From: a virus
Virus record (IMG/VR): IMGVR_UViG_3300021067_000014
Span: 1-34,286 of that record
Direction: 5' to 3' (one strand)
DNA length: 34,286 bases
A program made the translations under genes and the position numbers. Positions 25,718 to 34,248 of this stretch are shown here, piece after piece. Each line of letters begins with the position of its first letter. Position 1 is the first letter of the stretch. The notes beneath the pieces were generated by a model. That model worked only from the letters and a program-made list of their open reading frames with translations. It did not search any database and was not told the DNA's origin.

Positions 25718-26167
25718 ATGGGGGATAAGACTAAGTCTGCTCGTATGGGCAGACCTTCTAAATACAAGCCGGAATATTGTGAACGACTTATTGAGTGGAT
25801 GAGTCAGGGTAAGTCATTTGAAGCCTTTGGTGCTGAGATTGATGTTACTCGTGATTGTCTCTACAAGTGGTGCGAACAATTTCCAGAGTTTTTATACGCT
25901 AAAAGCAAAGGAAAGCTGAAGAGCCTTCGCTATTATGAAGATTTAGCCAGGGACTACATCCAAGGAGTGCAGCCCAATCCTCAAGGATCGATGCTGATGT
26001 TTCTTCTCAAATGTCGATTCAGAGAGTTTGGATATCGAGATAAATTTCCAGATGATCCACAGGAAACTCAAGTAGTTGTTCAGAATTCATCGGTTGACTT
26101 ATCTAAGCAATCTACTGAAAAATTAGTCTCTCTGCTTATTGAATCTAAGAAGACTAAGTCAGACTAA
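25718..26167 (+). CDS. Terminase small subunit
   Basis: A 149-residue protein that probably recognises the packaging site and recruits the large terminase. Residues 9-60 (RMGRPSKYKPEYCERLIEWM, then GKSFEAFGAEIDVTRDCLYKWCEQFPEF) form the G-R-P-S-K-Y-x-P helix-turn-helix typical of phage small terminases. Residues 65-110 (LRYYEDLARDYIQG, then NPQGSMLMFLLKCRFREFGYRDK) give the oligomerisation region. The polar C-terminus would contact the large subunit. The ATG follows the promoter directly without a ribosome binding site. The large terminase gene lies about 1.65 kb downstream, an unusual gap filled with small genes. Confidence 0.8.
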   Translation: MGDKTKSARMGRPSKYKPEYCERLIEWMSQGKSFEAFGAEIDVTRDCLYKWCEQFPEFLYAKSKGKLKSLRYYEDLARDYIQGVQPNPQGSMLMFLLKCRFREFGYRDKFPDDPQETQVVVQNSSVDLSKQSTEKLVSLLIESKKTKSD

Positions 26168-26179
26168 TGGGGGGAATTT

Positions 26180-26386
26180 ATGGCTGACGACAAAGAATTG
26201 TCTAATGAAGAGAAGCTTCAAAACTCGATCAAACTACTAGATGTAGCCATCTATGTTGTTGGGGATAGGCCTCTTACTACAGAAAACCTAGAGGCTGTGA
26301 GTCAGTGTGTGAACTTTCTAAAACAGATTAGACAAAATGCAGTTAATGAACTGGAACAGATTAAAGCGCAGTCTGCCAAGGCCTAG
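26180..26386 (+). CDS. Small helical protein of unknown function
   Basis: A 68-residue acidic protein, all helix by composition (NEEKLQNSIKLLDVAIYVVG, then NLEAVSQCVNFLKQIRQNAV). A GGGGGG ribosome binding site (26169-26174) lies 5 bases before its ATG. It is between the small and large terminase genes in the late transcript. No family recognised. Confidence 0.6.
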   Translation: MADDKELSNEEKLQNSIKLLDVAIYVVGDRPLTTENLEAVSQCVNFLKQIRQNAVNELEQIKAQSAKA

Positions 26387-26396
26387 TCTGGGTTGG

Positions 26397-26795
26397 ATGT
26401 CTATTTCAGATATCGTTTATCTTAGAAATAGGCTTTTAGCTCTGTATTTGAACCCTGGAGAGAAATTATCGGTCAATAATCCAGACAACTGGGTGAGTTG
26501 CCCCACACAGATAGAAATATTCTTTCACGGGTCTACACCGGTGTTTCGATTTAATCGTTTCTGGATTGATAAAGAGGGAACAATTCAGTCTCGTGTGATG
26601 ACTGCGTGGCTCAAGCTTCAGGGGGCGAATGTTCCTAACTGGCATCTTCAGGAGTTAGATGGGCCCATAGAAGCCGTGCCCTTTAATTCTAAAGAGGTTA
26701 AGCCTCTAGTGAAATTACTGCGACAGTTTAAGAAGTACTTCCCGTTTACGCCGACAAATAACTTCTTACTCAATAACGGGGAGGTGATCGTATGA
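26397..26795 (+). CDS. Protein of unknown function, 132 residues
   Basis: From the ATG at 26397; an earlier in-frame ATG (26337) lies inside the upstream gene and its extra 20 residues look like a frame shadow. The protein mixes strands and aromatic residues (TQIEIFFHGSTPVFRFNRFW, then SRVMTAWLKLQGANVPNWHL) and ends in KKYFPFTPTNNFLLNNG. The stop overlaps the next ATG by 4 bases (ATGA). I do not recognise the family. Position in the packaging operon is its only functional hint. Confidence 0.55.
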   Translation: MSISDIVYLRNRLLALYLNPGEKLSVNNPDNWVSCPTQIEIFFHGSTPVFRFNRFWIDKEGTIQSRVMTAWLKLQGANVPNWHLQELDGPIEAVPFNSKEVKPLVKLLRQFKKYFPFTPTNNFLLNNGEVIV

Positions 26796-26953
26796 AGTGG
26801 CTGCTTGCCATTGTTTGCTGGTTTCGAACCCACGATTTTGAGCGGATATGGATATGGCCGTATCATGAGCAAAAAGAAAATACTTCAAACGATTTCTTCA
26901 TATGTAAACGTTGCGGCTATTTCACTACTGATGACAGTCAGGTAAATGTTTAA
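26792..26953 (+). CDS. 53-residue CxxC protein
   Basis: Starts in an ATGA overlap, with GGGGAGGTG ahead. The N-terminus is hydrophobic and aromatic (KWLLAIVCWFRTHDF), then ERIWIWPYHEQ; near the end ICKRCGYF gives a C-x2-C pair. Phages commonly carry such W-rich minimal zinc-ribbon proteins with a second metal-ligand pair formed by Cys10/His14. It overlaps the next gene by 8 bases. Function unknown. Confidence 0.6.
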   Translation: MKWLLAIVCWFRTHDFERIWIWPYHEQKENTSNDFFICKRCGYFTTDDSQVNV

Positions 26954-27332
26954 CATTAAGCACAAAAAATGGTTTGAGGATGTCAAAGTAGAGGATTTAG
27001 ACCCTACTAAGTACATCGGTAAGTTTGTGGATGTGACCGATGACCATGGCAGAAGAATCAAAATCGAAATAGAACGCATTGTAGGAAGTGCCGTGCCAAA
27101 GCACTTTAATAAGTGGGAGATTAACGGTAAGTACCTCATCACTTTTATCGACTTCTATAATCAAATGAATGGCGGCAAGATCGAGCAAAAAGACATTGAT
27201 GCCTTCAATGACATGGTTTGCGCAGTAGTAACCAAAAACACCAACTATGCGACTAGGTACATTCCTGGTCGTGATGAGGAGAAGGTATGGCGTCCAGAAG
27301 TAAGACCGTTCAACCTGAAGAGACAGCTATAG
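26946..27332 (+). CDS. Protein of unknown function, 128 residues
   Basis: A mostly beta-like N-terminal half (KYIGKFVDVTDDHGRRIKIEIER at about 19-41) and a basic C-terminal half. The strand pairs around 20-75 could form a small barrel. It overlaps the preceding CxxC gene by 8 bases and the next gene by 46. Its last 15 residues lie in the overlap and are Arg-rich, probably shaped by the other frame. No family recognised. Confidence 0.55.
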   Translation: MFNIKHKKWFEDVKVEDLDPTKYIGKFVDVTDDHGRRIKIEIERIVGSAVPKHFNKWEINGKYLITFIDFYNQMNGGKIEQKDIDAFNDMVCAVVTKNTNYATRYIPGRDEEKVWRPEVRPFNLKRQL

Positions 27333-27592
27333 AAAAGGTCTCTCCCAGTGAGTCCTACAAAATAGCTCCAAAGGACTTAAACTGTGAGGTGCACACCCTG
27401 CTCTACCGTCCTCATAATGGCTTTGCGAACTACACGATAGCTACGATTAAGATAGAAGAAGGTATCGTAACTGATATTCAGTACTCTGATCCGTATAACG
27501 GTGCAGAGGCTTTATGGAGAATGGACGTATTAAATGGAAGACTCCTTGAAAAACTCAGGCGTAATTACCCAACTGGCTTCCAACACGGCTAA
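27287..27592 (+). CDS. Protein of unknown function, 101 residues
   Basis: ATG at 27287 preceded by GAGGAGAAGG. The N-terminal 30 residues are polar; 35-90 (CEVHTLLYRPHNGFANYTIA, then TIKIEEGIVTDIQYSDPYNG) are strand-rich. The end includes a helix. It overlaps the holin-like gene by 59 bases and the upstream gene by 46, so this part of the genome is tightly compressed. No family recognised. Confidence 0.55.
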   Translation: MASRSKTVQPEETAIEKVSPSESYKIAPKDLNCEVHTLLYRPHNGFANYTIATIKIEEGIVTDIQYSDPYNGAEALWRMDVLNGRLLEKLRRNYPTGFQHG

Positions 27593-27842
27593 GTTATTCC
27601 CATTAGCGATAGCCCTTTTACTGGCAAAGCTCCTGCTCACAGTGGACCTATCCACCCAGGAGTGTGTGCTCTATGTGGTAACGATCCTAGGCTTTGTGGC
27701 TATTTTTGCGATCAGGGAATTCATAAAGGCAAAGCAGCTCTATAAGGCAGAGATAGATGAGCTCAAAGAGGATATGCAGGAGCTTAAAAATCAAATGAAC
27801 GCATTCCAATTACGGTATGGCTTTGAAGGCCGAATCCCTTAA
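27534..27842 (+). CDS. Two-TM membrane protein, holin-like
   Basis: A 102-residue protein with two hydrophobic helices (about 22-37, LFPLAIALLLAKLLLT; about 44-61, VLYVVTILGFVAIFAI) and a charged C-terminal coiled coil (KAEIDELKEDMQELKNQ). Two TMs with a short loop and a charged tail are the layout of a class II holin. It lies directly before the large terminase, overlapping it by 26 bases, and far from the endolysin. If it is the holin, the small TM protein at 9906 may be an antiholin or spanin. Confidence 0.6.
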   Translation: MEDSLKNSGVITQLASNTAKLFPLAIALLLAKLLLTVDLSTQECVLYVVTILGFVAIFAIREFIKAKQLYKAEIDELKEDMQELKNQMNAFQLRYGFEGRIP

Positions 27843-29241
27843 TAGTGATCTCATAGAACAGGAACTCTTTAGAAGAGGCGTTCTAACCTATAAACTGCAT
27901 GCAGGGCAGTTAGTTATTGAACAATCTTTTAATCAATTAAACGGAAAGTTATTCGTAGCTGACTGCTCAAGACAACTTGGAAAGTCCACTTGGGCAGCCT
28001 GTAAGGCTATTGAAACCGCTATTCGTATTCCTAACTGTAGAATCAGAGTAGCGACTGCTTTTTTAACTGACTTAGAGCAGTTCATTATGCCGGCTTTTGA
28101 GTTTGCTCTAGATAACTGTCCACAGGATATTGAGCCTAGGTTTTATGCTCAGAAGAAGGAATATTACTTTCCCAATGGTTCTAAGATCCGCTTGGTGGGC
28201 TTGGATCGTAAGCCTAATGGTTTGCGTGGAAACCGTCTGGATCTCGTCATTTTGGATGAAGCTGGATACATCTCTCGTTTGGATTATCTTTACGGCTCTG
28301 TGCTTATCCCTGCTACTACTCATACTCCACATGCCAGAATAATCATGCTTTCCACACAACCTGCGTCTCCAGATCATGAATTTATTGTGTTTTGTGACAG
28401 AGCTGAAGCGGAAGGGGGCTATGTTAAACTGGATATATTCAAAAATCCGCTTCTTAATAAAGAACAGATTGATAAGCTTGCAGAAGAATGTGGGGGATAT
28501 GAATCAACCGCTTTCAGAAGAGAGTATCTATGCGAACGCGTTGTGGAGGAAGGTCGAGCTATCATCCCGGAGTTTAGAGAAAGACATCATGTCGCTCCTA
28601 CGGTCATTGGACCGTATCACCACTTCTGGCATAAGATCGAAAGCCTCGACTCGGGCGTTCGTGATCAGACGGCTTGCTTATTTGGATACTATGATTTCCT
28701 TAATGCAAAACTCGTTATCGAACATGAGTTCTATCTCCAGGGAGATAAAGTTACTACAAAAGCCATCGCCCAAAAGGTCACCCAAGTTGAAAGTGAACTT
28801 GGATGGACAAGTGTTTATCGACGAGTAGCCGATAACGATAACCTCATTCTAGTGCAAGACCTAGACAGTGAGTTTAATCTCAGTTTTTACCCTACCAATA
28901 AGGATGAATTACACGCCATGGTCAACAAAGTGCGTCTATGGATGCAAGCCGGGCGTATTCAGATACATCCTAGATGCACACACTTAATCGGGAACTTAAA
29001 GTCTGGTATCTGGGATAAGAATAAGAAACAGTTCGATAGGTCTAGGACTTATGGGCATTTTGATGCACTAAGTGCACTTGTTTACATGGTTAGAAATGTC
29101 CCTGATAATGATAACCCGGTTCCTGTTGGATATGGCATGCCGATGAGTGATACACTTATTATCACTAAGCCTAATCAAGTTAGCGATACCGCATTAGAGA
29201 TTCAAAGGGGGTTTAATAATGCTTGGGGTGGACAGACTTAA
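27817..29241 (+). CDS. Terminase large subunit
   Basis: A 474-residue packaging motor. ATPase: Walker A variant SRQLGKST (51-58), Walker B LVILDE (143-148) and the coupling motif LSTQP (179-183). Nuclease: Asp278 (SLDSGVRDQT), the DND triplet at about 339-341 and HFDALSALVY (Asp416), the acidic residues expected of the RNase H-like fold. It cuts concatemers and pumps DNA into the procapsid through the portal. It overlaps the holin-like gene by 26 bases and the portal gene by 23. Size and motif spacing are normal for phages with a headful or similar mechanism. Confidence 0.93.
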   Translation: MALKAESLNSDLIEQELFRRGVLTYKLHAGQLVIEQSFNQLNGKLFVADCSRQLGKSTWAACKAIETAIRIPNCRIRVATAFLTDLEQFIMPAFEFALDNCPQDIEPRFYAQKKEYYFPNGSKIRLVGLDRKPNGLRGNRLDLVILDEAGYISRLDYLYGSVLIPATTHTPHARIIMLSTQPASPDHEFIVFCDRAEAEGGYVKLDIFKNPLLNKEQIDKLAEECGGYESTAFRREYLCERVVEEGRAIIPEFRERHHVAPTVIGPYHHFWHKIESLDSGVRDQTACLFGYYDFLNAKLVIEHEFYLQGDKVTTKAIAQKVTQVESELGWTSVYRRVADNDNLILVQDLDSEFNLSFYPTNKDELHAMVNKVRLWMQAGRIQIHPRCTHLIGNLKSGIWDKNKKQFDRSRTYGHFDALSALVYMVRNVPDNDNPVPVGYGMPMSDTLIITKPNQVSDTALEIQRGFNNAWGGQT

Positions 29242-31282
29242 GTACTTTGCTGCTGAAGATTACTACTCCGACGCATTTTTAAACGCAGTCTTAGACAAAA
29301 TTCAAAAATACAGAGATTACTGCAATCAGTCAGGAAAGACTGGTAAATGGTTTAGAAGTTTAAGAAACTATTACGGCATTTCTTCAGATGGCAATAAGTC
29401 ATCTAACCTTACTACTCGGGGCGGGGAGAGTGGACAGCTTCTTCTTGGAAAAGTTGCGGATTACCGTAACCTTATCCAACACCAACTGATTCTCATTACA
29501 TCCCAGCGACCTGCTGGTGAAGCAAAGGCAATCAATTCAGACCCCGCATCTCTCCATCAAGCTCGTATCGGCTCTTCTTTAGTCGAGTACTATCTCTCTC
29601 AAGCGGGTTGGGAAGCTAAGTTTGTTCGTGGACAAGAGTTTGCTCAAGTCGTCGATGAAGGCTTCTATGTTCTAGACTGGGATGCCACAGCTGGAGATCC
29701 CGTTCGACCTAAAGTAGATGAAATGGGCATGCCAACGGGTGAAATGATCATGTCTGGGGATGCGATATTACGAGTAGTGCCACCTTGGTACATGGCTCGC
29801 GATGTTTATATGGATAGCCCAGACAGCATGAAATGGGGTATTTTTAACTACAGAGTAAATAAATTTGATTTAGCAGCTAAGTTTCCCAATCACCGAGATG
29901 AAATACTTAACACCCAAGACTCAAAACGAATCTCAGACTATCTCTTTAACCTGTATAGGGACGGAGATACAGACATGGTTACGGTCTTTTGTCTGTGTCA
30001 CGATAAGACCCCAAGTGTCCCAGAAGGCAGATACACGCTGTTTATTCCCGATGCTGTCTTAATGGACGGCCCCCTTCCCTACGCAGAATTTAATATCTAT
30101 AGAAACGCTCAAAACGACATTATCGGAACAGGCTTTGGCTACACGAATAATAATGATTTACTTCAGCTAGAAGAATGCACCGACGCTATTCATAGCGCTA
30201 TTATGACCAATCAAGTCACCTTTGGAGTGCAAGGGATTATTGCGCCTAAAGGCTCTGGCTTAAGTTATCAACAGCTTGGTAAAGGATTGCCCTTCTTTGA
30301 AGTAGACCCAGTACATGTGGATAAGATTCGTCCATTGGAACTCGTGCGCACGGCTCCTGAGCTTTTTAATTATCAGCAGACCATCAGAAGCTTTAAAAGA
30401 AACATCGCAGGCATTGATTCAGTCACTGCAGGAGACCCAGAAGGGGCGTTAAAGTCTAACTCGGGAAGCGCATTAGCGCTCATTCAGTCCCAAAGTTTAA
30501 GATTTAACAGTGGTGCACAAAGAGCTTATTACAACTCTCTTTCAAAGGTCTGCACAGGCCTTATTAAGCTACTTCAACGCTACGCGGATAGTGAACGCGT
30601 CATCCAGGTCACTGGAAAAGTACAAGCTCAGTACCTAAACGAGTTTAAATACTCCAAAGACGATCTAACCAATGTGTCTAGTGTCGTATTCCACATGGTC
30701 GACCCAGTGTCTAAGACCCCTGGAGGAGCTCTAGCCTTTGCTCAAGACCTACTTAATCAGGGCATGATCAAAGACCCGAAACAGTACATTACGGTTGCGA
30801 GAACTGGCTCTTTGGATGTGTTTACAGAGGATGATGAGGACGATCAGACAGCAATCAAAGAAGAAAATGCGAATCTTCGAGACGGTAAGCCAGTTCAAGT
30901 TGTTGCCACAGAGAATCACAAGAACCATATAGCGAGCCACAGTAGCGTAATCGCATCCCCTGCAAGTAAAGATAATTTTGAACTAGTTCAAGCCACCTCA
31001 GATCATATTCAGCAGCATATTGATATGTGGTTGGAATTATCAATGAGTAACCCAGCACTTCTTATCGCCACAGGACAAGATGTGCTCCCTGTTGCACAAA
31101 TGGGGATGATGACAGCACCGCCACCACCCCCAGATCAATCCATATCTTCGGGTACGAATGAAAACGACAATAACATGGCACGTGCGTTGGGTCCAGAAAC
31201 ACCCATCGAAACAAAAGCCGAAACAGTTAAGCAACCACTTAGTCCCGTGAATCCACTAACTGGACAGCGCGTGGCGCTATAA
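29219..31282 (+). CDS. Portal protein
   Basis: A 687-residue protein of podovirus portal size (P22 gp1 has about 725). Start ATG 29219 with GGGGG at 29207-29211. Helical N-terminus with YRDYCNQSGKTGKW, RSLRNYYGIS (31-56), a wing/stem region with many Trp, Tyr and Asp, and the C-terminal helical part (SQSLRFNSGAQRAYYNSLSK, about 420-440). It forms the ring at one capsid vertex through which DNA passes and binds the terminase and adaptor. Residues 14-54 are closely matched by the small ORF at 20959-21162. The C-terminal 60 residues are Pro- and Gln-rich and probably disordered. Confidence 0.88.
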   Translation: MLGVDRLKYFAAEDYYSDAFLNAVLDKIQKYRDYCNQSGKTGKWFRSLRNYYGISSDGNKSSNLTTRGGESGQLLLGKVADYRNLIQHQLILITSQRPAGEAKAINSDPASLHQARIGSSLVEYYLSQAGWEAKFVRGQEFAQVVDEGFYVLDWDATAGDPVRPKVDEMGMPTGEMIMSGDAILRVVPPWYMARDVYMDSPDSMKWGIFNYRVNKFDLAAKFPNHRDEILNTQDSKRISDYLFNLYRDGDTDMVTVFCLCHDKTPSVPEGRYTLFIPDAVLMDGPLPYAEFNIYRNAQNDIIGTGFGYTNNNDLLQLEECTDAIHSAIMTNQVTFGVQGIIAPKGSGLSYQQLGKGLPFFEVDPVHVDKIRPLELVRTAPELFNYQQTIRSFKRNIAGIDSVTAGDPEGALKSNSGSALALIQSQSLRFNSGAQRAYYNSLSKVCTGLIKLLQRYADSERVIQVTGKVQAQYLNEFKYSKDDLTNVSSVVFHMVDPVSKTPGGALAFAQDLLNQGMIKDPKQYITVARTGSLDVFTEDDEDDQTAIKEENANLRDGKPVQVVATENHKNHIASHSSVIASPASKDNFELVQATSDHIQQHIDMWLELSMSNPALLIATGQDVLPVAQMGMMTAPPPPPDQSISSGTNENDNNMARALGPETPIETKAETVKQPLSPVNPLTGQRVAL

Positions 31283-31314
31283 CTGTTTTTTTCATTTAAA
31301 TTTAATGGGGGAAC

Positions 31315-32238
31315 ATGTCCGAAGGTACTCAGGTAGCTTCTGCTACCACTATGGGAAATACTGCGACAGAGACACCAGCAGTACAACAAAACCAACAAAA
31401 CTTACAAGTAGAAGAAACTTCACAGACACAGGATCATGCAAAGAAGGTTCCACAAGAGCCAGAATACTATGAACTAAAAGTAAATGGCGCTGTTAAGCGT
31501 TACACAAAAGAGCAGCTCCTAGCTAAAGCTTCTTTAGGAGAAGCCGCCAATGAACGCTTTGAGCAGGCTGCCCGTCTTCGGCAGCAATACGAGGCTGAGC
31601 AAAAGGAAATGGCTCAGGACTTTATCAAAGTCTTAGAAAAAAGAGGCCTCTCAAAGGAACAAATCAGAACCAGAATGGAACAGTGGTATCACGAAAACTT
31701 TATTGAACCTGAAATGCTCACTGAAGAGCAAAGAAAAACTCGCGAACTAGAAAGACGCCTTAAGCAATACGAAGAGGAAAAGGCTCGGCAAGAACAGGAG
31801 TTTAAGCTTAAGGAAGAGCAAGTCGTCCAACAGCACGCTGCAAAGGAAGTTCAAACGCAAATTATTCAAGCTATGGAGAAGTCTGGACTTCCAAAGACAA
31901 GGGAGACAGCTAGGAAAATAGCTTATTGGATGCGCCATAACCTGCAGTACGGCTTTGACGCACCTATGGAAGTCATTATTCAGCAGGTGAAGGACTCCGA
32001 TCGGGAAACTCTACAGACGCAGATCAAAGATGCACCCATTGAGTATATTTTAGAGCTTTTTGGAGACGATCTTACTAATAAACTCAGACAGTATGACGTA
32101 GCAAAACATCAGCAAAAGTTTCAACAGCCTGGTGTAGATAAATCCCAACCGACTAAGACGCGTGTCAAACGAGATGAACCAAAGACAATGCGTGATGTTG
32201 ATAGATATTTTGCAGAACTTCGAAGAACTAAGTCTTAA
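31315..32238 (+). CDS. Scaffolding protein
   Basis: A 307-residue, almost wholly hydrophilic protein, close in length to P22 gp8 (303). Disordered acidic/Gln-rich N-terminus (1-50), long charged helices rich in Glu, Gln, Lys (80-190), and a basic C-terminal part (KTRVKRDEPKTMRDVDRYF, then AELRRTKS), as needed to bind coat subunits. It lies between portal and coat genes. GGGGG at 31307-31311 is only 3 bases before the ATG. It should guide procapsid assembly and then leave. Confidence 0.8.
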   Translation: MSEGTQVASATTMGNTATETPAVQQNQQNLQVEETSQTQDHAKKVPQEPEYYELKVNGAVKRYTKEQLLAKASLGEAANERFEQAARLRQQYEAEQKEMAQDFIKVLEKRGLSKEQIRTRMEQWYHENFIEPEMLTEEQRKTRELERRLKQYEEEKARQEQEFKLKEEQVVQQHAAKEVQTQIIQAMEKSGLPKTRETARKIAYWMRHNLQYGFDAPMEVIIQQVKDSDRETLQTQIKDAPIEYILELFGDDLTNKLRQYDVAKHQQKFQQPGVDKSQPTKTRVKRDEPKTMRDVDRYFAELRRTKS

Positions 32239-32243
32239 ACAAA

Positions 32244-32272
32244 TTGAGACATATTATAGACTAAGTTATATT
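32244..32272 (+). promoter_or_regulatory. Promoter of the major capsid gene
   Basis: TTGAGA (32244-32249), 17 bases, TATATT (32267-32272), near the consensus for sigma70. It would give a leader of about 150 bases before the capsid ATG. The leader contains short repeats (GACAAGC at 32342 and 32355) and small hairpins. With the terminator at 33689 it makes the capsid gene an independent, probably strongly expressed unit. Confidence 0.65.
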
Positions 32273-32429
32273 TAGTGTATCTATTGGCACTTTCGCCTCG
32301 GGATAGCCTCAAACCGATAAGCTTTAATAAGCCTCGGCATTGACAAGCGAACCGACAAGCCATCAACGCCAAGAACCAAACACAATTTTTAACTTTTAAA
32401 CAACTTTTTACGCAAAGGGAGACTAGCGC

Positions 32430-33671
32430 ATGGCTACGACTAATACTCCTACGTCATTAGCTGGAGACTTTAAAAACCTGTATCAGGAATCAGGTTTAGT
32501 CCAAGCAATTCCGACGTGGGCAATTTTACAAGACAGATTCAAATTTGAAGAGGCTCAGAGCCTTGGACAGTACTTCATCTTCGGTGTGGTGCTGCAAAAA
32601 GAAAACGGAGTGACCTATGCTCCTTCTAGCTCTACCGGCTCAGGTGCAGTTACGCTTAATGCTTCGGTTGCTGGTTTTGTTGGTCAAGCTCAGGTCGAAG
32701 GTTACGCAATTTATATGCGTTCTCGCCTCAGCTACGATGCAGCTGCAAAAGCTTCACGAGCTGGAAAGAAAGCTTTCGCACAAGCCTACGGAGCCATCCT
32801 TAAAAACCTAAAAGAGTCGCACCAGTTCCGTCTTGAGTGCTCGCTCCTTTATGGTCAGGTGGGACTTGGCGTTGTGAGTGCAAACTCTTCGGGCGCTTTG
32901 ACCCTTACCTCGGCCTCTTGGGCGACCGGTATCTGGGCCGCGGGTCTTAAAGACGCGGTTCTAGAAGCTTGGACAACCACAGCTGCCACCTCCACTCAAC
33001 ATGATGGAGACTTAACCATTAGCGCCATTGATATCGCTAATAAAAAAGTCACTGTCACTGGAACTTCGACTGCGGTTGTTGCTAACGACATCCTTTACTT
33101 CAAAGGATCTCGAACCTCCAGCACCTGGTACGAAACTCCAGGACTCGACAAAATCATGCAGAACACAGGCACACTGTTTAACATTGCCGGTGCTTCTTAT
33201 GATGCGTGGATTTCTCAAAGCTACGCAGTTGGCGGAAACTTAAGCATGTCCGCTATCCTACAGGCCGCTTCTGTGGGCATGAGCTATGGCCTTGAAAAAG
33301 GTTTACTGCTTGTCGCTCCTGAGAAGTTCGCTCAGTTAGGACTCGATGAAGCTGCACTTCGTCGGTACGTCAGTGACTCGGATGCCAAAAACACCAAGCG
33401 TGGTGTTCGTGGTGTTGAGTTCATGCTGGGACCTGTGAGCATTGAAGTCATGGCTCACCCATTAGTGAAACAAGGTACGCCGCTTTTAGTTGCTGAGGAT
33501 TATGTCCGACGCACTGGAGCTACGGATATCACCTTCGCTATGCCTGGCAGTGAAGAGCCCATGGAAGTGCATGTGACCGATGTGACCGCCCTTGAAATCC
33601 GCAGTATGTCGGATCAGGCGATCTTCGTCGAGAAGCCTGCACAGTGTGTGCGTCTTACGGGAGTAACCTGA
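32430..33671 (+). CDS. Major capsid protein
   Basis: A 413-residue protein, near the length of P22 coat (430). Position between scaffold and head-decoration genes, a helical N-terminal arm (FKNLYQESGLVQAIPTWAIL), a long helix-forming stretch (AKASRAGKKAFAQAYGAILKNL) and a C-terminal strand segment (IRSMSDQAIFVEKPAQCVRL) fit the HK97-type coat fold. A Ser/Thr-rich insert (about 150-230) may be an extra domain of the I-domain type. A GGGAGAC site lies near the start. It has its own promoter and terminator. Confidence 0.85.
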   Translation: MATTNTPTSLAGDFKNLYQESGLVQAIPTWAILQDRFKFEEAQSLGQYFIFGVVLQKENGVTYAPSSSTGSGAVTLNASVAGFVGQAQVEGYAIYMRSRLSYDAAAKASRAGKKAFAQAYGAILKNLKESHQFRLECSLLYGQVGLGVVSANSSGALTLTSASWATGIWAAGLKDAVLEAWTTTAATSTQHDGDLTISAIDIANKKVTVTGTSTAVVANDILYFKGSRTSSTWYETPGLDKIMQNTGTLFNIAGASYDAWISQSYAVGGNLSMSAILQAASVGMSYGLEKGLLLVAPEKFAQLGLDEAALRRYVSDSDAKNTKRGVRGVEFMLGPVSIEVMAHPLVKQGTPLLVAEDYVRRTGATDITFAMPGSEEPMEVHVTDVTALEIRSMSDQAIFVEKPAQCVRLTGVT

Positions 33672-33688
33672 TAACGATTTAAGGTAAG

Positions 33689-33719
33689 CCCGCCTACTTT
33701 TTGAGTGGGCGGGTTTTCT
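33689..33719 (+). terminator. Rho-independent terminator after the major capsid gene
   Basis: CCCGCCTAC (33689-33697) pairs with GTGGGCGGG (33705-33713), 9 bp with one G-U, loop TTTTTGA, followed by TTTTCTT. It lies 17 bases after the coat stop. Downstream genes would depend on partial read-through or another promoter. Confidence 0.9.
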
Positions 33720-33742
33720 TACTTAAAAAGGAGAAACCAAAT

Positions 33743-34240
33743 ATGCCACAACTATCATTTAACAGTTTGGATCCTAGAAACTCGCTTCGTATGTTTGGTT
33801 GGGTTGGGGAGAATGTTCTTGCGAGCAATCTTCTTAGGACTCAGCTGAATTTTGTAGATTTTACGTTAAGCGCTGCTCAAATGAATACTCTGAATGCCAC
33901 CCCTGTAACGCTTTTAGCGGCTCCAGGTGCTGGACTCATGAACATTGTCGAGTATGTCGTCACGTTCATTGATGCCGGAGCTACTGCATTTGAACTGGGT
34001 GCTGGGGTTCTTAGTTTCTTATACACAGACGGCAGTGGGGACAAGGTTGCAACCGATGTTCCTAACGCCACTGTGGAGAGTGCTACAGACGTTTACTACC
34101 GTTCGGTAGGCCTGGCTGTAGCCCCTCTCGTTAATGCTCTTATCTGTGCAAAAACTTCGACGGATGTCACCGCTGGGGATGGCACAGTCTATGGACGCAT
34201 TGCTTATAGAACTATTACGGTTGCCGATTTGCTTCTGTAA
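33743..34240 (+). CDS. Head decoration / capsid-associated protein
   Basis: A 165-residue protein from the ATG at 33743, chosen because AAGGAG lies upstream and the earlier TTG at 33701 is inside the terminator. The segment VTLLAAPGAGLMNIVEYVVTFID (48-70) and SFLYTDGSG match a pattern common in phage jelly-roll-like proteins near coat genes (A-A-P-G-A-G, a strand, then D-x-x-A). The end is strand-rich (YGRIAYRTITVADL). It probably decorates or stabilises the head. It is followed by a terminator at the window end. Confidence 0.6.
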   Translation: MPQLSFNSLDPRNSLRMFGWVGENVLASNLLRTQLNFVDFTLSAAQMNTLNATPVTLLAAPGAGLMNIVEYVVTFIDAGATAFELGAGVLSFLYTDGSGDKVATDVPNATVESATDVYYRSVGLAVAPLVNALICAKTSTDVTAGDGTVYGRIAYRTITVADLLL

Positions 34241-34248
34241 TTAGCGAG

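Noticed and set aside
28376-28828. A 150-codon plus-strand frame inside the large terminase gene
   Set aside because: It lies fully within a gene with intact motifs, has no ribosome binding site and shows no family pattern.
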